Shown here piece by piece: positions 21,663 through 34,020 of a stretch of DNA of 64,000 nucleotides (its first letter is position 1; every line of letters starts with the position of its first letter). The DNA comes from Mycogone perniciosa (lineage: Eukaryota; Ascomycota; Sordariomycetes; Hypocreales; Hypocreaceae): contig JAOALB010000088.1 of NCBI GenBank assembly GCA_025331125.1, positions 1 to 64,000 on the forward strand, written 5' to 3'. Under the pieces are notes generated by a model. That model had not been told where the DNA came from. It was given only the letters and a program-made list of their open reading frames with translations, and did no database searches. The translations under genes and the position numbers were made by a program.

Positions 21663-22395
21663 AAATTCCAGTGAATATGTTGACGGTGGTGATAGATCAC
21701 ATCCCTAAAGGGGAACATGTATAACTACATTGGGGGGGTTGATGAGCTTGAAAACAAAACATTCAGTTTGAATATCGTATTCTTTGTGTGATGTTCTAGT
21801 TTATACACATTTGTGCGCTTATGGGGGAAGCTGGCTGCCGGATCATGCAAATCCTTTGAATGGATGATTGTGTCCAAGAAGTTACAGGAACATGTCTCAG
21901 ATGCTGTTTATATAACGGGGCTGAAGATGATATACTGGTTGATATTTCCTGTGCTTTTCCTCACTATTAAGTAGCTGGCTTCATATAATTGAAATGATTA
22001 ATGCTTTCCATCAGGATATCGTCTGCGATATCATTTGTGATGCTTGTGGAGAATGGTTGCACTGCAGATGTGATGCGAGGGGTTGCGATCACCTTATTGG
22101 CTTGGCATTGCTCCCCCGTCTATAACCGATATGCATTCACAGGTATTGGATTTACACGCTCTTCTATTTGCATGTTCGATGAGTTCCTTGTATGGGGTTT
22201 CCTCCTCATCAAAAGGGCGGCATCTCAGCGACCCCGCTACCATCTCCTTTTTCACCCACCTCGAGCTGGTGATCCTGTTCTAGGAGATTGGTCTGCTCCA
22301 ACGCACATTTCTATGCAGAAAACGCAGGTTCTATTTTCATTTGACTTTGCTGAATCGGCATCTACCAAGCACAGGCGACCAAGCCTCTATGTATA
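21663..22395. other. Intergenic region with a Cys-rich micro-ORF
   Basis: It contains a 43-codon frame (21994-22125) that looks like part of a zinc finger. Otherwise no gene is seen. Confidence 0.45.
21994..22125 (+). other. Micro-ORF resembling a PHD-type zinc finger
   Basis: ATG to TAA, 43 codons, including CDIICDACGEWLHCRCDARG: six Cys and two or three His around a Trp, the C-x2-C ... W-x-H-C order of PHD-like fingers. It may be an exon of an unseen gene, a relic of a larger one, or chance. Confidence 0.3.
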
Positions 22396-24192
22396 ATGAC
22401 GAAACAATTTTCAGGCACCAACGACCTGCTCTTGACCCTGTGTGGCCAGGTAAGTCATTCGAACAGCAATAAGCACACATCCAAGGCCTCGAACAGCTGA
22501 TTGATGGTTTCATCGTTAGATAAACAATCGGGAGACCCTTTATAACCTTTGTCTTACGAATCGCACCTTTAATGATGTGTTTTCGAGGCAGTTATACAAG
22601 AGCCTGTGGTGGGATGACCAGAACATAGCCTTTTTTCTGGATGAAAAGAAACGACGCCGGATGCTTGAGGGAGGAAATGTCGCACATACGCAAGCAGTCA
22701 CGATTTTCATGTCCGCGGGAGGGACAGTGAACACGGCTGAACTTGCGCATCGCACTAACGATGCCCTCCTCGATATTATCAGGCATACTTCTGGTCTGAC
22801 AAGCTTCACGTAGGTCGCATCATGTCTATGCAGACCCCTCATGATATATACTGATAATGTCACAAACGTAGATGTTGTCGTCTGCAACTTAGGGAAGACG
22901 TTATGATAGCGTTATCTGAGACATCGAATCTTCAACATCTAGACATTCAGCACCCTCTTAATATGAGAGACTTTGGTCTTGAAGGGACTTGGGAATCGGG
23001 TGTCTCAATTCCCTCTTTCGGCCGCCCGGAGCGCTACATCTCCCGCTTCAAATCCCTTCGGAATTTATCTCTTCTCAATATGTGGGGGACGGGGTATGTT
23101 CTCGAAACGTTATTACGGAATCCTCAACTTCAACATCTTAGCCTCTCTATTGGAGATGATGTCCATGGACGGAATCCCAATTTTGAGACTCAACCCGGCC
23201 GCCTCCGTTTTGACTTCGAGAAGGTGTGCAAGCAATACAGCAAGCGCACTGAGAGGGTTCTATGCCTCAAATCCCTTCGACTTGGAAAGTGGATTCGTTT
23301 CCCGGACCAACTAGGTTTCCATGGAGCCATCGATTTTAATACCTTGGAAGATATTTACATCTACAACCACGGTGCTCGCGGGGCCCATTTCGAGATACCA
23401 TGGGAACTTTTGTCTTCAAAAGTAACGCCTAACCTCCGACAAGTACATGTTTTTGAACTCGAGGCACACGCGTGGCGCAGGCTCCTACAGATGATTACTA
23501 TACGACATACAGTGAGCGAAAACATGTGTTTCGGTCTCGATACTACTAGGGACTGGAGTGTCGACTCACCGAAATGTGTAAGCAGATTCCTCCCAGCGGC
23601 CTCAATGATAATATATCCACATACAATCCGCCCGGTTGATTTGGGCTTAGCATTTCCCAAATCCTACTTCGGATGCGGGTTGATCACACATCTGGTTTTT
23701 CGCCTTGCGGCAGAATCGCCCTCGCGCTTAACAAATCCAGGAACGCAGCGCAGGTTAGAGATTTTGACGGACGGAATTTTCGAAGTGTTGAAAAAGCTGC
23801 CTAGACTCGAGGCGCTGTGGGCTGTGGAAATGCCCGATACTCTACGCAATCTGTACAACGGGTCATACGATAAGCGTGATCTTCAAACAACTATATCCCG
23901 TATCGGCAGGGCATCTTCAAATTTGCGCTATTTGAGGATAGGCAACACAGCGTGGAGAATCGGTGGCCCAGAGAGACCGCCCCGGATTGAGGATCTGGAT
24001 ATGATGCAAGATGTGGTCGAAGAGCCACTCCAGATTAAGGATCCGGATTTGATGCAAGATGATGAGGTCCAAGAACCACCCCAGATTGAGGCGCTGGATA
24101 TGTGGGAAAATGAGCTGGAAGGACCAGCCGTCTTCCGTGGTCAAGTGCTAGAGCTTGACGACAAAGGGTATTTGGGACCTTTACGCTGGTGA
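22396..24192 (+). CDS. F-box/LRR-like protein
   Basis: Three exons (22396-22449, 22520-22809, 22872-24192) join in phase to 554 residues. The start is short and F-box-like: DLLLTLCGQ then LYNLCLTNRTFNDVFSRQLYKSLWW, the usual L..LCL.nR.fn..f...LY end of a fungal F-box. Then come irregular leucine-rich repeats (SNLQHLDI, LRNLSLLNMW, LQHLSLSIGDD, LRYLRIGN). Such proteins usually select substrates for an SCF ubiquitin ligase; the substrate here is unknown. The C terminus has three imperfect acidic repeats (about residues 485-530). The typical N-terminal Leu-Pro of an F-box is missing, so the box may be truncated or the first exon incomplete. Confidence 0.75.
23975..24120 (+). repeat. Tandem repeat within F-box gene
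   Basis: Three imperfect copies of about 50 bases, translating as PPRIEDLDMMQDVVEE, PLQIKDPDLMQDDEVQE and PPQIEALDMWENELEG. An acidic tail made by local duplication. Confidence 0.7.
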
Positions 24193-24960
24193 TCAGGTTA
24201 GTGTGGGGGTAGAGCATTTATGACTGTGTGTTCGGTTCCCAAGATGCTTGGAGTTGATGCTTAAGGTACGTGTGGCATTTGGACATGGGATGAATAATTT
24301 GCATGTATCAGAAACCTTGAAAACGGTTTTATTTGTCTTGACATTTACTCCGTATGATATTTCTTTTCACTTGACTTTTCATTTGTCGGATTACGTCGGT
24401 CTTGTTGTCGGAATAATTAGGAAGAGGGTATGCAAGGGAGCTTGTTATTGTCTGAGATGTGAGACAGACCGCGCGTCGTTTCTTTTCTATTATGAAAGGG
24501 CTGGGAAAGAAACCAGTTATGATGAAGGAAGCAGGACAACAGGCACCCACAAAATGGTGTATGTACTCGTCGTAATATAGGGGAAATTCAGGTGCCCAGA
24601 ATGCCCTATTGTTGTGATGTGTTCATACTGAGACACCATTATCCCCATGGAACATGTATCATGATACCCTAGACTGAGAACGCACACAGCCGGATTCTAC
24701 GACCCAATAGAGATTCAGCCAACTCAGAAGAAAGCATCTCTGTCCCCCTCACTATCGTCTTGGCACTCTCTGTCTGTAAATGTCCGATAGGCTCCCGAGA
24801 ACACAAAAGCTTGGCTAGCACATGAACCATCAAACGTGATATCCAAAACCCCGCTTCACTCGCATCAGCCGTTCCCCCTCTTCAGGCCCAGACTCGCGAA
24901 GCTGCATCTATCGACAGATACGTGAGCCTCAGAGACAGCTAGGCGAAGAAGAGATCCATA
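24193..24960. other. Intergenic region with dispersed repeat
   Basis: No gene. It contains copy 2 of the dispersed repeat (24384-24470) and one ACTCCGTA motif at 24347-24354. The last 100 bases are the likely leader of the next gene. Confidence 0.5.
24384..24470 (+). repeat. Dispersed repeat, copy 2
   Basis: Matches the reverse complement of 4505-4585 at about 85% by eye. Both copies read TGTCGGAT(A/T)ACGTCGGTCTTG at the start. Confidence 0.65.
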
Positions 24961-26122
24961 ATGAGTGGCGACGACAGTGGTCTGTCAGGTACAGCGGCTA
25001 CGGATGTGGATACCGGATCGGCGACAGTCTCCACTCACGGAGGTGGAGGTGAGGATGTCCCGGCCAACGTCTCGGAGCCCCTGTCCGTATCTAGCGGCGT
25101 GATCGGCCTGGTTGCCGCCTCGAACCAAACCCACAACGACCTCCTGAGCCTAAACTCCTTTCCTGAGAAAGAAACCGCAGCCATCGACAGCGCCGCACGA
25201 TCGATCAAGAGCTTTAAACTTACAACTCAGATGCTGTACAAGTTGCTGCGGCGATTCGAGCTAGGCACTCTGAGGCTGCAGCAACGGTCGGTGCTTATTG
25301 ATATGGATGTGCTAGTTGCAGTGTTGACGGAGGCTATTTTAGCGGTGTCGGAGCTGGGGAATCAGCTGGCTAATGTTGTGAGGCAGGCAGAGGAGATAGA
25401 TGTGTCGCCGATGCGTATTGTGGCGAGGTATGGGGAATCGATACGGCGTGATGGGCAGAGGATATGGGTTGTTGAGAGAGTCATTACGAAACTTGCCAGC
25501 GTGTTGGAGTTGTAAGTACTATTGCCATGCATATCTACCTAGTGAAAACAGGTCAGGATGCTGACCAGCATGAAGAGGAAGCGAAATCGAGGCCCTGCGG
25601 TATCGCGCCCAGGCTGAGGAAACGATCGGCGGTATGCTCGAGTCTAACCGTGCGCTTGCGAGCAGAATGAGTCAGATGCAGGACATATTTGGCGCGAGGG
25701 CACTCATTCCACGAGAGCGTCTGAATCAGATAGCCGCTTTTCAGGCGCCGCCAGAATACAGCGTCCCAGCACCAAGCGCCGACGATGACGATGGTCTACC
25801 CGATTATGTCGCATCTGCTGATTCCGCTACTGGTGTTACCCTCTCCGTCCAGACGGGTAGCTGGTCTATCTTCTCAGGGCTGGCCATTACAGACGTGAAG
25901 CCGTTGTCGCTGGTGCCACTGCCGCTAACTACAGGTGAACTACATTACGGTGAGCGGTTCTACACTGCGGCGTATACAACTTCTATCAATGAAGCGCTGG
26001 GGCATTTGGTTGAGAAGAACACCAAGTACAAGACCAAAGCGCTGAAGGCGATTCTGGGACTGCAGGAAGTCGTGGACCCCAGTGATAAGGCCCCTGTGCC
26101 CTCTGTGTATGGTGAATATTAA
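24961..26122 (+). CDS. Conserved fungal protein, unknown function, helical N-terminal half
   Basis: Two exons (24961-25511, 25576-26122) give 365 residues; GTAAGT is the donor. The acceptor that keeps frame is a weak AAG at 25575, giving LELGSEIEALRYRAQAEE. Residues 1-45 are Ser/Thr/Gly-rich and probably disordered. 50-215 are helical with heptad-like leucines (AARSIKSFKLTTQMLYKLLRR), suggesting a coiled coil. The C-terminal part has an acidic DDDDGLPDY stretch and ends in a charged helix. No signal peptide or membrane span. I do not recognise the family; a cytoskeletal or trafficking adaptor is only a guess. Confidence 0.65.
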
Positions 26123-27909
26123 TGGTAGAAAGAGAATGGCATGGTTCGATTTGGTGGATTACTCGTAGTATTAAAACGCTGTTTTTCCATAGTGAATCCG
26201 CACCACTAATAAAACTACGGAGTAGGACCGTACGTGCCGCGCTAAGTCTGAAGTCTGGGGACAAGCTTTCTGCAAACCCAATCAATTACTAGTCCCCCAC
26301 CCCGTGGCAAGCTAGACTTGCCCTGAAGCAGAGAGAGGATAAAAATGAGGCTGCGCCAACGGCTCTCCAGCAATACCTTAGTACTCCGTACTCCGAATGT
26401 ACTCGTACGAGTAAGCCTGTCCGGCTGCTTAAATATGACCGACCCACTGAACTTGCGGGCCAACCCACTCAGTTTATCCATAGTACGGAGTACTTCGTAC
26501 CACTGTCCGAAATCACAAAAAACCTACTCGTATTGTTGTCAAGTTCGTGTATGGAGCATCTACTCCGTTTATCCGTATTAATTCGTATGATAAATTGACA
26601 ATAGTATTGTCTTGGCGATGGCTGGTGAGGCTGAAGAGGTGTATGTACGCGTACCTATAGGTAGGGATGAAATATTGGCAGCTTTTGCCACAGCGTCGCG
26701 AAAAGAGGGACTGCCAAGATGCAAAAAAAACCCCGCTATCATCTGCCATTGGGAATACAAATTATGCAATTGCCGATAGCTCATATAAAGGATCAGGCGA
26801 GGCTGCGAGACGGACATTCCGCATGGAGCCCGAGCCTTGCCATTGCGACGTAAACCCACTGATGCGGCAGAGCGTTGCAGCCGATTGGCGCGCTCGCGCT
26901 GAACGTCTGAGACACCCATATCCATGTCTTCCGTAGATAGATGGGAGCTAAAAAACAAAAGGAAAAAAGAAAGAAAAGAAAAGAAAATCACAAACTACTG
27001 AAAAGCGCCAAAGGCTGAATGGAACCTCTGGACTCTTCTTTTGTGGCGTCATGGCTAGATGCTTTGACAGATTATTGAGCATCTGTATGGATGTCATCCA
27101 GATCCGGCGCCAATCTTAGACAGTCTGACACTGACGCTGACAGATAGGGCCTTCGGTTCACAAACAAACGCGCTGATGCTGCCTCTGACACCTTCACGTT
27201 TACCCAGAATCCAATGCCTCTATATTGAGTAATTTCTCCGTAGCATTCCACCTGAGCTATCGATCGACCTTATCTGTCAGTCCCGTCTCTATACTCGTAA
27301 TGCTATAATACAGGAGGAGTCTGTCTGCATTCTGCAATGCACTGCATGCGCCACTAGAAGCCCCAGGCACAGCCGCTAGCTGCCGACCCAAAGGCCCTGA
27401 AGCCAATCCCTATCCGGTTGGTGGCGCTGTGGGACCTCTCATTTTTGGCAGCGCTCTGCATTTTTCTCTACTACGAAGTACTAGTATCGAGTTTGCGTGT
27501 CGTGTCTCGGGTCCACACACCCCCGGCTCTTCAGCAAGACCAGGTCATCAACCAGACGCAGCAAACAGATAGCCTCACTCACATGGGGGCTTGATGGCGA
27601 GAGAGAGGCGCCGAGTCCCGGCAGCCAAGCCGTTGGCGCGCTGCATCTCCCTGTCAGTATCCATCACCATCATCAGGGCCCCATCCCACGTTGTCTCGCC
27701 CGCATGGCCTCGCCTAAGGAAGCGCCGACTGGACTGTGCTTGCGAAGCAGATACGAACAGACTAAGTTCTAGCAGCAGTATTAAGACGATGCTTCGGCCC
27801 AATTGTCCAGAGTCTGCCCTCGCGGGACTCGCCAGTCGTTCCCTCATTTCATAAGACCCGCGCGCCGCCCTCAGCATCCCACTGTCAGACGTCGCTTCGC
27901 TCTCTGACC
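26123..27909. other. Long intergenic region before the WSC gene
   Basis: No supported gene. It is the densest place for TACGGAGTA/TACTTCGTA motifs (about 26215, 26380-26410, 26480-26500, 26560), has a purine tract at 26948-26988 and CT-rich leader sequence close to 27909. The long spacing suits a regulated promoter, but no specific site is certain. Confidence 0.5.
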
Positions 27910-30900
27910 ATGGCTCTGGGTGCGCTGCTCCTCGCGGCCCTTGTTGGCCTGGCTAATGGCCTGGCTTCTACCGACACCATCACCTGGGGTGGTGATAACA
28001 CCAGAGCTGGATATCAGACGTGAGTGGATGGGTGGAAGAAGGCTCGATAGTAGTAGCTAACATGCGGCGCCTAGCAACCACAACATGGACCCTGCCGTCG
28101 CTGGGAGTGCGGCATTCGGTCAATTGTTCAAGACTGCTCTGCCTGGTGTCTATGCTGGTGCCCCCGAGCAGGTCTTCTCCCAGCCATTGGTGTACACCCC
28201 CAAGAGCGGAACCAAGCAATATGTTTACGTCGCAACGACCCAGAACAACGTCTACAAACTCGACGCAAAAACCGGCGCCATCATCGCCTCGCGAAACCTC
28301 CATATTCCCTTTCTCACTGCCGACCTCAATGGGTGCGTCGACATCAATCCCACCGTCGGCATCACTGCCACGGGTGTCATCGATCCGGATACCGAGACGC
28401 TCTATCTCACTTCGAAGACATACGTCGACCAAACAGTTCTCAACCAACCCCAAGGCCGTCCCGCGGGCCGATATTTTCTCCATGCCCTCGATGTAAACGA
28501 CCTCAGTGAGAAGCCCAACTTCCCTGTCAACCTCGAGGGAGTCATTGCTCGCAACAACCCCCTGCGCATGTTTACCGGAGGCATTCACCACCAGCGGCCG
28601 GCCCTGCTCCACACTGGCCAGTACATCTATGCTGGATTCGCCTCTCACTGCGTCCAGTACAACTTTACCGGCTGGATCATGGGTTGGGATAAGACAACCG
28701 GTGCCCCCGTCGAGCACTATGCAATGGAGGGCAAGGGTGTCGACAACACGGTCAAGGGTGGCGGCGTTTGGATGTCAGGCGGAGGCCTTGCCTCTGATGA
28801 CGCCGGCTCCATTTGGTATGCGACTGGTAACGGATATGCTTCTCAGCTTAGCAACGTCCCCTACAAGGGCTTTAATCCTCCAACTTCTTTGGAGGAGGCC
28901 GCCGTGCACATGACGATCAACCCTGATGGTAGTCTTAACCTGGTTGACTTCTTTATGCCGTGGGAGAAACAGGCTTTGGATGGCGCTGACAAAGATCTTG
29001 GTACAAGTCCTCTGGAAATTCTACCCAGTCAATTTTCTTGCGGTGATGTCAAGCGGATGGGTGTTGTCACTGGTAAGAGTGGCAAGACGTACTGGCTGAA
29101 CTTGGACAATCTGGGCGGCTACCGGAACGGGGCAGATGGTCTCGACGATGTTATTCAGGTCTATCAGCACGCGAACTCGGTCTATGCGGGTGCAGGTGTT
29201 TACCCCTTGGAGGGAGGATACATCTACATCAATGTGATCCAACATCCTTCCATCGTTTTCAAGTTCTCTTGCATCAACGGCGTCCCGAAATTCACAAAGG
29301 TCGCTGAGACACCCATCCCCAACGCCTACATCCTAGGTGTCAGCCACGGAACCGTCACTTCTCTCAACAACCAGCCTGGAACCGGCCTCCTGTGGATCAG
29401 TGATGTCCAGGGGTTGAGCCTCCGCATCTACAACGCTGTGCCCCAGAATGGCCAGCTCAACATGATCAACTCGTTCAACATTCCCGGAGTCATGAAGTTC
29501 ACAAGACCTGTCTTTGGGGATGGAATCGTCTATATTGGCACCAGCCAGGGCGCCTTTTACGGATTCGGTTCTCCGGTTAATAACCCTATGAACTGTACTT
29601 CGCCAGTTGACTTCGGCAATGTTAATCGCAATACATCTAGCGGGTCTCAGCCTGTGACATGCACGGCCTTGATTGGCGTCACCGTGACTGGTGTTGGACT
29701 CGATTCCTCTACCGATTTTAGCATTTCCAACCTGCCTCAATTCCCGCTTCAGGTCGCCCAGGGCAAGTCTTTTACTATCCAGGCCAAGTTCACCCCCACC
29801 GGCGTAGGTCTTCTATCAAACGACATCATCGTCAATACCACCAACAATGTTGCTGGCTACAGCGCAAACACCCATGCTAGATTGGTGGGGACTGGGCAGA
29901 GTGCCGGCCCTCTCCTGTCGCTTAGCCCCAACACAGTTACTTTCCAGGGTGTCGTCACGGGAGATGATCCCAATGGTGTCTCCGAAAGTCTGCTGTTGAA
30001 CAACCTCGGCAACGCACCACTAACCATCCAGTCTGTCAAGTATTCGTCCACTAGCTCAACTGGCCCTTTTCAGACCTGGACCGGATCTGGTGATCTCGTT
30101 ATCGGCAAGTTTACACTTCAGCAGATTCCTTCGTCGCTCGCGGCTGGTGGTGGTGCGACCATTAACATCGTGTTTGACACTTCCACTAGTGGCACCTTTT
30201 CTGGCTTTGTTACTTTTGTCTCAGACGGAGGAAGTCAAAGCGTTTCCGTTGCCGGATCATCTGGTCCTGCGCCCACTGCACTTCTCGAGTTTCAGACACC
30301 TGATGGTTCAGGTTGGACTCAGTACAAGAGCGGTACTCCCTTTACGTTCGGCAACATTACCGAGAATCAGTCACGATCTCTCAAGTTCCGCATTACGAAC
30401 AATGCTCCTGATGGTGGTGTTAACCTTTCTCTCACTGTCTCCAAGCCGCCTTTTGGCCTTGCTGGCCTCATCAGGGCTGTCAATCAGGTGGATCTTGCCG
30501 AAGGAACATCCCTGGCTCCTGGCGAGAGTGCCTCTGCTGTGCTCACTTGTACTGTTCCCAAGTCTCAATGGAATGTCGACCCCTATAACGGTACTGCACA
30601 GTGGACCTTGAACACCAACGACCCGAAACTTGGCAAGCAATTCATCCAGTTCTTTTGCAATGCAGTTGCCGAGCAAGCTCCTCCTTTGTTGGCGAACAGT
30701 GACCAGGGCAAGTACCGCTACATTGGATGCTTCAAGGATAATAACCCGAACCGTCAGCTTTCTAACCAGCTCTACGGAAATGCTCAGAACACAAACCCCA
30801 ATTGTATCGCGGCTTGCGCTCAGGGCAACTACATTTTCTGTGGTACACAATACCACACAGAATGCTGGGCTGGCAACACAATTCCCAACCTGAAGGTTGA

Positions 30901-32715
30901 TGATTCTAACTGCAATTTCTACTGCCAAGGCGATATTAATCAGGTTTGTGGTGGAAATGGAAATGGAGCTGGAGCTTACATTTCGCTCTTCGCCGATGTT
31001 CTGCAGTGGGATGGAAACTACACCGGTAACCCCCCAACCTCTGGGCCTCCGAGCTCGGGACCTATTGTCAACCCTGGTGTCCATGGATATACTAGCATTG
31101 GATGTTATACCGAGGGTACCAACATAAGAGCTCTTCCCAACTATGAGGCTACCACTAAGAAGACGGTCACCCAGTGTGTGGACGCATGCAAGGCTGGCGA
31201 TTTCACCTACGCTGGTATTGAGTACGGCGGAGAGGTAACACCCCATGAATATCCAAATGCCACTGTCAGATTTGCTAATGATGGTTTAGTGCTGGTGTGG
31301 AAACGAGTTTGGAAATGGCGCTGTCCCTGCTCCTGACAAGGACTGCGGCATGGCATGTAATGGTGAGTGGTCCTCTCTGACACTGAATGCATGTGAACAA
31401 TTGCTGATGGCATACAGACAATTCCACCGAATTCTGTGGTGGTCCTAACCGTCTCAATGTTTATAAACTGGATCTTGCAGCCACGACCTCCGCACCGCCA
31501 AGCACATCTACATCCCCAGTCACCAGTGAAACCATCACGATCAGCACGACATCCGCCAGCCCGACGCCCACTGGACCTGTTGTGAACCCTGGACTGGCCG
31601 GCTATGGCAGCATCGGATGTTATGCCGAGCCCGCTAATGCACGAGCTCTCCCCTACTATCTTCCTACGAATAGCAAGACGGTTGAGCAATGCCTGCATTC
31701 ATGCAAGGCGATCAACTATCCTTACGCGGGTCTTGAGTATGGTGGAGAGTGTTGGTGTGGCAATCAACTCAATGAGGGTTCTAATCCTGCCCCCGACAAG
31801 GACTGCAACATGCCTTGTAACAACAATGCGACTGAATACTGTGGCGGGTCTAATCGTCTCAATGTTTACAAACTCGTCGGAACTTCCCCGGCCACTACTG
31901 TCGATCCAACATCCGCTAGCACAACGTCAGCCAGCCCAACCCCGACCGGGCCCGTTGTCAAGAGCACAGTTGGAAACTACTTGTTCCAGGGATGTTGGGA
32001 GGAACCTCCTAATGATCGAACAATTATTGACACGATGTATGCTGATGATGCCATGTCGCTCGAGTCATGTGCCAACTTCTGCAATGGCTACACATACTTC
32101 GGTACTGAATATGGACGGGAGTGCTACTGCGGTAATGTCTTGAAGAAAGGAAGCAAGAAGGCCGACAACCAGAACGACTGTTCATTCCCGTGCGCAGGTG
32201 ATAGCACTGAATTATGTGGTGCCGCTCTCAGACTTGAGTTGTACAAGCTGAACCCCAATGCCACGGCAACTGGAACCGGCTTGCTTGCGGGGCCAGCAGT
32301 TACAATTTCAGGAATTCAGACCCCCTCTACGACGCTGTCGGCCTCAGCTACACCTACTGGACCCATCATTTACCAGGGCAACGAGAACTTTACTTACTAC
32401 GGCTGTCTCGAGGAACCATCGGCAGGTAGATTGATGGATAACCAAATCTACAACAATGGCACGGACATGACGCCCCAGGTGTGCTTGTCGCACTGCAACG
32501 AGTTCAAGTATGCTGGTGTTGAGTATGGACGAGAGTGTTGGTGCGGTGATCGCCTCGTCCTCGATGGTTGGCCAGGCGCAACACCAGGAAAGAACGTCAC
32601 AGACTCAGAGTGCGACATGGTGTGCCCAGGTAATTCCACAGAGTACTGCGGCGCTGGCAACAGACTGCAGTTGTATGTCCAGAAGAAGCCTTCGCCGACA
32701 CGACTGTTGCTGTAA
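27910..32715 (+). CDS. Secreted beta-propeller/Ig-like/five-WSC-domain protein
   Basis: 1546 residues from four exons (27910-28019, 28075-31234, 31290-31362, 31418-32715), all in phase. A signal peptide (MALGALLLAALVGLANGLAS) is followed by a PQQ-type beta-propeller (about 25-530; repeats such as YVYVATTQNNVYKLDAKTG and GIVYIGTSQGAFYGFG). Then come two or three ASH/choice-of-anchor-D-like Ig domains (from about 540, 650 and 770: CTSPVDFGNV, LSPNTVTFQG). Five WSC domains start near 917, 1040, 1176, 1301 and 1438, each with the IGC(Y/F)..., C...C, EYG.ECWCG and C..PC..N..EYCGG pattern, separated by Thr/Ser/Pro linkers that are probably O-glycosylated. No transmembrane segment or GPI signal ends the chain, unlike yeast Wsc sensors. 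WSC domains bind glycans, so a cell-wall or polysaccharide-bound role is likely; an enzymatic function for the propeller is not shown. Confidence 0.88.
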
Positions 32716-34020
32716 ATTATGAGAGAAGAGGATGAAATGCAAATACAGCAAAGACTTATTTTAATGTGTTAGTATTATTATTTATTATTATTCATGAGGA
32801 GGACTCGTGCTCGGCGTTCTTTGAGGATGGAGCAACTTTTGGATAGAGGAGAAAAGGATGTCCTAGATTGGGTGCCTGGATGGTGTACATAGAACTAGAA
32901 TAAGCTTCTACAAAGATTTTTTCTTTTTAGCTTTCGACTGAATGAATCCACTGCCTATCTATTGTGCCGCTGACATCGACATGAACGCAGCTGTTGAGCC
33001 TTTGAGCAGCACGACCACTTTGCCAAGTCTATTCATGAATGACTTCAGTTAAGGTGTTTTAAAACTGAACTTGTGGTGTTCACATGGACTTCTGGAACAG
33101 GTGCTCACTAATACCATATGACACCTTGATGGGTGTGACGGATAATACCACCATGTCTACTGTATCTAGCTCACATTGGCGACATTCTCAAGACAATGGC
33201 ATCGTTCATGCTCTCAAAACACCATGGTTCCCTTTCGGTATAATCTGACGTTCAATCCCTTTATGACAGATTGGCATGAAGTGCTTCGAAATGGACGTTG
33301 CATCGAGGCTGTATCTTTGGCAGCAAGTGACCCATTGCGGTGCTTTGTTCATGCAATGAGAGATCCTGCAATCCGAGGAAAGGCGCGCGAAACCGGACAA
33401 GACAATGCAACGCATAAACAAGTGCGTTATTTCCGGGATCTCGCTTAGGATCTACGGAATACTCGGCAGGTTAACTATATAAGGCGGGCATATAACCTGT
33501 AACTTGCATTGATGCATAACTATATCTCGACTTTAATCTAGCATTATAATACTACTATTATTTTCTTCATAATTAAAAGAAAAAAAGGTACGGGTTATAT
33601 GCCCGCCAGTCTAGCATATAGTCGAGGCCTTATTATGTGTGAGTCGGTCCAGCTTACATATTAGTCAACCTGCTTGCCGAGTATTTTATTTGATCCATAG
33701 AACTGAAATGACGCCACCGTCGCAATGCAAGCGGGTTTTTTAGTGTTGGGAAATGGCCTGGCATATGAGATGATCGTTAACCGACCCCCACCAGATAGGA
33801 ACATGTGGTTCCACTATAAGATGATGGAGATCGGGATTCGGGACCTCGGACCCCCAACAAGCCGGAAGAGCTTCGATGACTAGGTATTGCCATAGGCCAA
33901 TACCAGGCGTTGTGTAGGTAATCCGCCCTACCGGTCTTGGGGAGCTCCAGGCTCCAAGACTGCTGATCGTTGGAGTCATCACAACATTGCTGGACTTGCT
34001 TGCCAGTTCACACAGGCACA
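32716..34020. other. Intergenic region with a MITE
   Basis: No gene supported. It contains the inverted-repeat element at 33462-33681. The last 300 bases are the biotin synthase promoter. Confidence 0.55.
33462..33681. mobile_element. MITE-like element with TA target duplication
   Basis: A 220-bp unit whose ends are CTCGGCA and TGCCGAG, flanked on both sides by TA. Inside lies a perfect 15-bp inverted pair, GGCGGGCATATAACC and GGTTATATGCCCGCC, plus weaker pairs (GGTTAACTA with TAGTCAACC). No coding capacity. TA duplication with short inverted ends points to a Tc1/mariner-mobilised MITE. Confidence 0.7.

Noticed and set aside
27497..27877. Overlapping frames on both strands before the WSC gene
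   Set aside because: Several frames are open at once because of GC-rich leader sequence; none shows a recognisable protein.
28020..31246. Long opposite-strand frames inside the WSC gene
   Set aside because: Shadows of a strongly biased coding strand; the plus strand has clear domains.
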